Shown here: positions 57,401 through 64,000 of the stretch, in pieces
How positions within the stretch are numbered: position 1 is the first letter of the stretch
How the letters are laid out: each line of letters starts with the position of its first letter
Assembly: GCA_028583415.1 (NCBI GenBank)
Contig: CM053267.1
Location: 26,894,902-26,958,901, forward strand
Direction: 5' to 3'
DNA length: 64,000 nt
Origin: Protea cynaroides
Lineage: Eukaryota > Streptophyta > Magnoliopsida > Proteales > Proteaceae
Made by a program: the position numbers and the translations under genes
The notes under the pieces: model-generated
What the model saw: only the letters and a program-made list of their open reading frames with translations
Told to the model about the DNA's origin: nothing
The model's database searches: none

Positions 57401-57700
57401 GAGGTACGAGTAACAGTTCAAGAAAACCCATTTTCCCAATTCTTTTGGGTGACAGAATAATATATTCCGTCACCCAATATAGGATACAATGACGGAATTT
57501 GAAAGCCCCATCACAAATAAAAATTGTGGCAACGTAACATAATTTTGTCACCTATATGAATATTTTCTACTACTATTTTCATTGTCCATTAGTATTTGCC
57601 ACGACACCTATTAGTATTTTCCATTACGGAAACACTTTCTCCGTCGTCCAATACATAATACATATCCTTCCACTACAGAAGATAAGTTTTCATCATGGAA
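57401..57700. repeat. Possible DNA-transposon subterminal remnant
   Basis: GGGTGAC/GTCACCC inverted repeat (57447-57453 and 57469-57475), then several GACGGAAT, CATCACAAA and TTTTGTCACC words and a CACTACAGAAG at about 57671. Such words occur near the ends of CACTA-like elements, but matching termini were not found. Confidence 0.2.
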
Positions 57701-59178
57701 GACCGCCCTTATATTTGATTTTTTGCTCCTTCTTAAACCCCTTATCTCTCATGAAAACCCACGTTCCTTTCTTACTGAAACCCCTCTTCTCCCACAAAAC
57801 CTTAATTCTACAAACCCTCTTCTCTCCCATGAAACCCTATTTTTGCGAACACCCATGGTTTCCAGCTCTGAACATAACTCTTATTGTCTATTTACTGCAA
57901 ACTACGTCGCTTGGTGGTCTTCTCATGTAATTATGAGTTTTGATATGCTTTTTTTCCCCAACCAGGTTCTTCTCCATTCGGTTCTACATCTAACTACTCT
58001 CTTTTTCACATCTCTCCTCTTTGAAAACCCCAATCATCCTATTCTCCAATCTATAGCCTCTATCACGTCTCCCTCCCCTCCCTATTTGATTTTTTCTCTC
58101 TGTCAACTCTATTTTAGATTAAACCCTCTTTTCACCTCTTTGGAACTCAACCATTTCCACCATTGTCTCCATGGTTGAGGCCCTCTCCATCATCCCATTT
58201 CAACTACTACTTTGGAGTATGGAAATGGTGTGGTCGTTGCTCCCAAAAAGCCCGAGAGCACATCCTGTGGCAAGCAATATTTCCTATTAGCTGTTGTCGT
58301 TAGATAGGTGAGAAGTTTTATTGTCATTACTATTAACTCGTACAGATTCAGTGTCCCTTGTGATTTATTCTGCAGTTTTTTTCTTTACTGTAGAGTTAAG
58401 TCTTAACTTAAGGTTTCAATATACGTTGTTTTTGTTCCTAGATTTTGATGTTTAAGGGTATAATCGAAGTGGCTTTGGTGGACACAATATACCTAAATGT
58501 GGATATTTGAATCAAAGAAATTCTATGGGTATTGGTATTTGGATGATCTAATGTAAGGATACAGCTGAAATTTATCTTCTTGGCTAAATAGCATTGTTCA
58601 GTTTGAAATCTGAGAAAGTTGTTCTGATTTTGGTGTTGAGTTAAACTTTGAATGCTTATTTTTCATCAGGAAAAAGCACCATCTAAGAATAAAGATATAA
58701 GTTTTTTGTTTGTTGCTTTGTTTAATCTTCAATTTGACTATGCATTTATAATACTTGTGGAAAGCCAATTGCCAAGTTTAAATGTTAGATTTATATGGGC
58801 TTAATTTATTACCTAAATTAGTTATTCAGTGGAAGTCTAATTAGCACGGTAGAACTGGTTTGGTTTGGTTCGTCATATGGTATGAGATAGGTTTGGTAAC
58901 CCTAATTCTATTGTAGGAAAGGTATTAAGGTTACAACAGTATTCTATAAATACTGGGTTAGAGTCCTTACAACCACAGTTAGTGAAGAAATCTCTCTACA
59001 CCTATTAGCAAGAGATTGGGGAGGCTATGGAAGACTGTGACCGAGGGATTATGATTAAAGCTTGAAGTGTAGAGGAAACCAAAGGTATCTATCCAGCAGT
59101 AGATCCTTTAGATTCAACGTCAACTATGCTCCAACCAACCTTCACAAATAGGTATGTCTTAATGATTCATAGTTTGTA
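57701..59178. other. Intergenic DNA, nothing assigned
   Basis: CT-rich then T-rich DNA with open stretches lacking any recognisable domain (for example 57723-58178). A TATAAATAC at 58945-58953 followed by a 100-bp leader-like sequence could be an LTR or promoter remnant; no support beyond that. Confidence 0.35.
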
Positions 59179-59286
59179 ACATCTCCATTCTGTTCTAGGG
59201 TGCTTGTGTGGATTGGGATGGGTTCGATTAAAACATCTCCATTGTATTCTAGGGTTCTTGTGTGGATTGGATTGAATCTATAATTT
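59179..59286. repeat. 54-bp imperfect tandem repeat
   Basis: The unit starting ACATCTCCATT at 59179 is repeated at 59233, sharing CTAGGGT-x-CTTGTGTGGATTGG. Confidence 0.7.
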
Positions 59287-59862
59287 CTCTACCACATTAG
59301 GATTACTAATTTACAGGAAAGATTCCATCCTAGAAATGTAGGGAAAAAACCATAGTGATTGAAGTTCATGAGCCCAAACAATATCTTTTTATTTATTTTT
59401 TATTTTTTATGCTACTTGTATAGATTCATATTTTATTTTTGTCTTTGTTTTTTTGTTCTCTTTTCTATCTTGTCTTTGAAGTTTGAAATTTATATCTTCA
59501 GTGTTTTGGTGTGTATGATATGTGTTTGTGTTTGCTTCATGTTTCTGTTTCTTGCTTTCTATTCTGTTTTTGTGCTCTGCTTCGGCTAGTACCAAATGGG
59601 TGACCAGATAAAGAATCTTGTCAACCAAATCAGTAGGCACCCATAGGATTTAAATCATCCTAGATTGTACCCTAATTAGCATTGGTTATTTACATGTACT
59701 CTACAATTTTTTTTATATTTTAGAAAAAGATAAACAACCTCTTGATTTTAAAAATCCCTCTGTGCCAAACCATACTCTTTATGCTATCAAAAGTTGTTTG
59801 ATTGACTCTAATTCCTAGTGATTGATGTAAAAGTTAAAGCATTTTATTGACTAAAAAAAGAT
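59287..59862. other. T-rich intergenic DNA
   Basis: Long T-rich plus strand (59380-59580) that yields a fortuitous hydrophobic ORF; no gene features. Confidence 0.5.
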
Positions 59863-60702
59863 TTTTCATGACACCATAGATCATAGATATATACACAAAA
59901 TTAAGGTGACAGAAGTAAAAGAAGCTTTAAGGAAGATGAATGTAAGCAAAGAACCAAGCCCAGATGATGTCCCAATAGAGGTTGGAAGATTGCTGATGAT
60001 ATTGTTTTGGTGGGTGAGACAAAAGCAGGGATTCAAGCCAAGTTAGAGCTATAGAGATCAAAATTGGAATCAAATGGTTTTAAGATAAATAGAATGAATA
60101 CAGAGTATATGGTGTGTAACTTTAGTCACACAAGGATGGATAATGAGGTGGTGAAAATTGATGAGAGGGAGATATAACAATTATTAGTTCATGTATTTAG
60201 ATTCAATCATAAATAAAGAAGGTGATATAAATGATGATGTTTCACATATAATTACAATAGGATGGATGAAGTGAAGAGGTACATCTCAAGTGCAGTGTAA
60301 CCGGCGTATTCTTTTAAAACTTAACAAAAAATTTTAGAGGAGTCATTTGACCAACTATGATGTATGGTGCGGAATGTTGGGTAGTTAAGAAGCATTATAT
60401 ACATAAACATAGTGTAGCTAACATGAGGATGTTGAAATGAATGTATGGTAAAACTATGATAGATAAGGTAAGGAATGATCGCATTCAAGCTGATTTGGAA
60501 GTAGTATGAAGGAGTGGTTTGATTCAGATTGAAGATTTTAAAATAGCTAGGGGCATACCTAAGATGACTCTCGGGGAGGTGGTGAGAAAAGACATGCGTA
60601 GCTTAGGTGTTTTAAGTATGACATCAAACTGAGCTGATTGGAGGACCAGAATCCATGTAACAGACCCCGTTTAGTTGGGATAAAGCTTTGTTTTTGTTGT
60701 TT
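59863..60702 (+). pseudogene. LINE J: RTE-clade LINE, internally deleted
   Basis: Plus strand. Starts in the RT-proximal part (KVTEVKEALRKMN, PDDVPIEV near 59908-59980), then jumps across a deletion at about 59982 to the RT catalytic region (ADDIVLVGETKAG near 59990-60030), QAKLEL, SKLESNGFKI and downstream sequence. It ends with the plant RTE tail (CCCGTTTAGTTGGGATAAAG near 60666-60688, then a TTG-rich end). Many stops. 5' truncated. Confidence 0.75.
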
Positions 60703-61398
60703 ATTAGAACTAAGCTCGTGTATTAATATCTTGTTGATATCAGTTTAGAGCTACTAATGAAAGTTTATGTGCAAGAAATTTTTTCAAAGCTGCTGTAGAA
60801 TAGTGCATTCATCAACCAAAGTGATTTACACAAGAAATCACATAAAAAGAGACACTTGAAGGCCATTGAACAAACCTCTCATCTCACTTATGGAACCTAA
60901 GAGTGAAGAACAATCTGGAGAAAGTCAAGAATTACCCAATGGATGAGAAACCTGGCCTAATTGAAAACAAAATGTCAAGGGGAGATCCAAGTAAGCCAAT
61001 AAGTGCTAGGGGAGGTTTGTGTAGTAAATGAAATGTCAAGGGGAGGTCCAAGTAATATTCCTTAAAATTTTTCAGAAATTCACTTTGGTTGGAGCATATC
61101 ATCAAACTTAGGGCATGAAGGGTCAGGATATAAACTATATCATCAAATTTGAGGGATCGGGATCAGATCTGCAGATTCAAATTGAGATCGGATGGACGGA
61201 ACAGCTGACTCCGATTGAGATCAACCGAACATGATCATGTCTAGTAATCCGAGTTGTTATGATTAGCATGGTTTTTTCCATGAGCGTAACCCGATCCTTA
61301 GGCATTTTTCGGCTTGTCCGACTTGAGATCGAATCAGAATCAGCTGGGAAAGAAAGAAGGTTAAAAATTTATTTTATTGAAGAAATTAAAAAAAGAGA
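60703..61398. other. Intergenic DNA
   Basis: No gene recognised. AATGTCAAGGGGAGATCCAAG-like words occur twice (about 60972 and 61031), a short local duplication. The sequence next to element K (61370-61398) is A-rich. Confidence 0.4.
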
Positions 61399-61610
61399 GG
61401 AAAAATTACATAGATGCCCCCTTTACAGTTGAGAAAATACACAGAACTATCCTATCTTTACAAAAGCTACACAGACTACCCCTCTAACAATGCTTTCATA
61501 CACTTTCACCCATACCGTTACTTACAACTTAATGGAAGAATGTCAATTTTTTTAAGACAAAAATACCCTTAATGAATGTACCTAAATGGGTTTATTATTA
61601 AATTCTCCAA
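61399..61610 (+). repeat. Left terminal inverted repeat of K
   Basis: Pairs with 63101-63314 at high similarity over about 210 bp; Mutator-like elements typically have long TIRs of this kind. Confidence 0.75.
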
Positions 61611-62639
61611 AAAAAAAAATCCTAAGTTCATCTTTCTCCTCCACGGGTTGCCATTTTCTTCTCCAAAGCTCAGCATCTTCTTCTTCTTCTCCTTCTTCTC
61701 CACAACAACTACTTAGAAATTATGGGATTCTCTTAACAGAAAAAATAGGAAACATAGAGAATTGAATTTAGTGAGAGATAGGGCAGAAGATGCGATTCGT
61801 GATTCTAGGGCTAGGGTCTGGGAAGGATGAAGATGTAGATCTTTCTGGACAAGGAAGTTGTGGGTGACAGTAATGGCGAAAACAAGAAGAGGAGTGATTG
61901 GAGAGAGGTACTGGTAGCGATTGTTTTGGGGTTTCTTGACCTTAAAATTCAAATGGCTTAGTTACCTAGCAATTCAAGCTCTTTTCTCAAGTGACTCTTG
62001 TCCAAATAAGAAGAAATGGCATTCCCAGATCTAGAAGAATAGTAGAACAAACAGAGTATAAGTTACAAGGAGAAGAAGATGAACAAAGCCAGCGGAAATC
62101 CAAAGAAGAACCAAGTACTGTAACTGATGGGCTCTACTTCAGGGAAGTAACGATGCCAATTTTGCAGAGTTTTGCTTCAAGACATTTGGAGATAGAGTGA
62201 AGAATTGGATCATTGAAGAAAAACCATCTGGAATCGAAGAATTGAATTCTGAAAATTGTTGAATCACCTACTAAAAGAACTGAACTAAATCAACGAAAAA
62301 TTGAGTAGATGAAAAAACGATGCAAAAGAAACGGTAAGATTTGCATAAACAAAAGTAGATGAACTAATTGTTTGCAGGAAAACTTGTTGAGACAATAGCA
62401 ACAACAATTGAGATCAGAGAAATAGGCCAAGACCGACACTCAATCGATTTGCCGGTTGATGCACTCTGCAATCGGCTTTATCGAAAGAAGAAAAAAAAAA
62501 CCATCTATGAAAACCTAAGACAGAAAAAAGAAAGATGAAGCAGGGACTGAAACAAAGATATGAAAATTTGAGATATGAAACTCAAGAAAAATGGAACGTG
62601 TGGATTTCTAATAGAGCAAAACGGATTTCCCAAAACAGA

Positions 62640-62870
62640 GAACGAAACAAACGATTGCCGAACCGAAGGGACTATGCTCTGAACTTGTTCGAAACAGAGA
62701 TTGCATGGTGGCCATGGGTATGTCAGTGATTGATTGGTTGCTGCTTATGCAAGACTTGGTTGTCTAGACTATGCTCTAAACTTGTTCGAAGAAATAGCAA
62801 CAGAGCTCAATGGTTCTCCGCAGAACAACATCGTTATCTGTACGAAGAAAGGGGGAAATTTTAGAAAATT
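62640..62870 (+). pseudogene. Possible captured PPR-type gene fragment in K
   Basis: In different frames the plus strand encodes DYALNLFE twice, at 62670 and 62767, 97 bp apart (about 32 codons); the second is preceded by AAYARLGCL and followed by EIATELN...NNIVICTK. This looks like two adjacent pentatricopeptide repeats (31-35 residues, xAYARxGxLxxALxLFEE), out of frame and joined by small indels. Gene-fragment capture is common in Mutator-like elements. The assignment rests on a short motif. Confidence 0.35.
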
Positions 62871-62883
62871 GAAATTTTAGGTC

Positions 62884-63081
62884 ATGGATGGGGAGATTTC
62901 AGCTTCAATTCATTTGGATTACATTCAAAGTGAGACGTTGGTGGATGTCATAGTGATCGATGGCGAGAGTGAGAATGAAGCTGCCGAGAACGAGAGCGAT
63001 AACGAACATGAACTCTCAGATGCGATTTCTTTGGAGAAGAACATGAATAGCCTCTTTTCGTTGGAGAAGAAAGAGGAATGA
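62884..63081 (+). CDS. Short acidic ORF inside K, unrecognised
   Basis: 65 codons, MDGEISASIH..., rich in Glu, Asp and Asn, ending EKKEE before the right TIR. No homology recognised; it may be chance or part of a captured exon. Confidence 0.2.
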   Translation: MDGEISASIHLDYIQSETLVDVIVIDGESENEAAENESDNEHELSDAISLEKNMNSLFSLEKKEE

Positions 63082-63100
63082 TTAGTTTGTTTGATTTTGT

Positions 63101-63314
63101 AGAGAACTTAACAATAAACCCATTTAGGTCATTTTACATTCATTAAAGGTATTTTTGTCTTAATAAAATTTGACATTCTCTTGTTAAGCTGTAAATAACG
63201 GTGTGGGTGAGAGTGTATAAAAGCATTGTTAGAGGGGTAGTCTATGTAGCTTTTTAAAGGCAGGGTAGTTATGTGTATTTTCTCAACTGTAGAGGGGGTA
63301 TCTGTATAATTCCC
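63101..63314 (-). repeat. Right terminal inverted repeat of K
   Basis: Inverted copy of 61399-61610. Confidence 0.75.
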
Positions 63315-63639
63315 AAAAATAAATTTTATATAGAGAATTAGTATAAATATAGAGTTTTAAGTTTTGGGAACTCTCAGAAATTCCCTTTTATTATTAAACA
63401 AGATAATTATTGCTAAATAATTTGTTTCTTTCTATATTCGAAATGTTTTAATTGAAATATATATTTAGTTTTTTTATTTTAATTTAAAAGTGTAAATGTA
63501 GGTTATAAAAGGAGAAGATGAGGTTGGAGTCCCGAAAAAATGAAGCATGAAAGATGAGGCTCAATTTCATGGTTTTAAAACTCTAATTGGAATGGGTGGA
63601 ATCGGCAAAATCAATTCAAATCAACCCCTTCTGATAACT
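63315..63639. other. AT-rich intergenic DNA
   Basis: Between element K and the P450-like remnant; no feature seen. Confidence 0.5.
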
Positions 63640-64000
63640 CTTTGTCTCTGGATTCGTGAATATGTTTTTGGATTAAAACATATTTGATAAACACAAAAAG
63701 AAACAGTAACAACTCCAACCAGACCAGAACAGGGAGACCTTCTGCCAGTGCCTCTCCTCCTCATTCCCTACAAATCCAACCAGTCCAGAATAGGAAAATG
63801 ATCACTCCAGTTAAACATCCCAAGCAACTCATAGCCTTAGCTGACCAGCTCTTCAACCTCCAACCCTTCTTCATCATTCTTGAAATCATAACTCCTCCCA
63901 AATACACTCATCATTACGTTGTTTAGTGAACCAAAATGCAGGACCCATGGCTTGATTAAAGACAAACTCGTAAGCAGATTCCTTTGCATGTCGACTTGCG
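63640..64000 (-). pseudogene. CYP78A-like cytochrome P450 pseudogene fragment
   Basis: On the minus strand, from the window edge: AKESAYEFVFNQAMG (about 63990-63945), then after a deletion NNVMMSVFGRSYDF (63924-63883), GYELLGMFNWSDHFP (about 63837-63793) and WLDL-stop-GMRRR. These match the family pattern of CYP78A P450s (KESAY..LF.RAMG, SVFG..Y, GYELLG.FNWSDH.P, WLDLQG.R). TAA replaces a Glu-like position before GYELLG and TAG the Gln of LDLQG. After MRRR the frame is lost. The heme region is not in the window. It is probably the 5' half of a dead gene continuing to the right. Confidence 0.6.

Larger units (their letters stand above)
61399..63314. mobile_element. Element K: Mutator-like DNA transposon, non-autonomous
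   Basis: 1.9 kb bounded by inverted repeats of about 210 bp (61399-61610 and 63101-63314), both beginning GG(G)AAxxATACA-like and containing TACAGTTGAGAAAATACACA and ACTACCCCTCTAACAATGC. Flanking 9-mers AAAAAGAGA (61390-61398) and AAAAATAAA (63315-63323) agree at 7 of 9 positions, as an aged 9-bp Mutator target duplication would. No transposase is seen inside. The interior (61613-63100) includes a CTT-rich stretch and PPR-like gene fragments. Confidence 0.65.

Noticed and set aside
57723..58178. 151-codon ORF in intergenic DNA
   Set aside because: CT-rich translation, no domain, overlapped by another open frame of similar quality; likely chance.
58945..58953. TATAAATAC as a host promoter
   Set aside because: No credible coding region follows; could be an old LTR remnant, but no pair or primer site was found.
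59359..59589. 76-codon hydrophobic ORF
   Set aside because: Arises from a T-rich stretch giving Phe/Leu/Cys runs; no membrane-protein architecture or homology visible.
61713..61952. 79-codon minus-strand ORF inside element K
   Set aside because: No recognisable domain; kept only as part of the K interior.

Overview
The window is plant nuclear DNA. The evidence is Ty3/gypsy chromovirus (Tekay-like) and Tat-lineage LTR retrotransposons primed from tRNA-iMet-type and Tat-type sites, RTE-clade LINEs with the plant RTE 3' tail, a Mutator-like element and a CYP78A-like P450 remnant. The species cannot be told. No intact host gene is visible; about 54 of 64 kb is nested LTR retrotransposons.

Layout. 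1-10934: element A (+), a decayed chromovirus cut by the window edge on the left and lacking the end of its 3' LTR. 10935-22986: element B (+), full length. 22987-24449: LTR fragment X (+). 24450-30353: element C (-), keeping only its 5' half. 30354-34418: LTR fragment D (-), split by solo LTR E (31614-33958), which has a perfect 5-bp target duplication. 34419-46424: element F (-), full length. 46425-52343: element G (-), a Tat-lineage element cut inside integrase. 52344-54171: LTR fragment H (-). 54172-56110: RTE LINE I (-), truncated. 56111-59862: low-information DNA. 59863-60702: RTE LINE J (+), internally deleted. 61399-63314: Mutator-like element K with terminal inverted repeats of about 210 bp. 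About 63640-64000: CYP78A-like pseudogene (-).

Elements A, B, C and F, with LTRs X, D, E and H, are one extended chromovirus family with unusual architecture. From the 5' end it has: an LTR of about 2.2-2.35 kb; a tRNA-iMet primer site; an antisense ORF (aORF) of about 420-440 codons; a leader of about 1 kb; gag; pol (protease, RT, RNase H, integrase, chromodomain); a polypurine tract; and the 3' LTR. Four features recur and are the main discoveries. (1) The LTR holds a 44-codon open frame conserved at protein level between very diverged LTRs, 730-850 bp downstream of a conserved splice donor and directly behind a T-rich acceptor. (2) The aORF has a conserved leader intron of 118-128 bp ending a few bases before its start. 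(3) An intron-like segment of 69-73 bp carries the gag stop and separates gag from pol, so retention would give Gag and splicing Gag-Pol. (4) Family-specific words built on a GGTCGA/GGTCGC core are clustered in the LTR and again in the gag/aORF intergenic leader, and the LTRs hold repeated stem-loops with a constant loop and changing stems.

All copies are dead. Many stops look like C-to-T decay (CGA to TGA, CAA to TAA, CAG to TAG), as expected for methylated silent repeats. The two full-length elements lack matching target duplications, which points to inter-element recombination.
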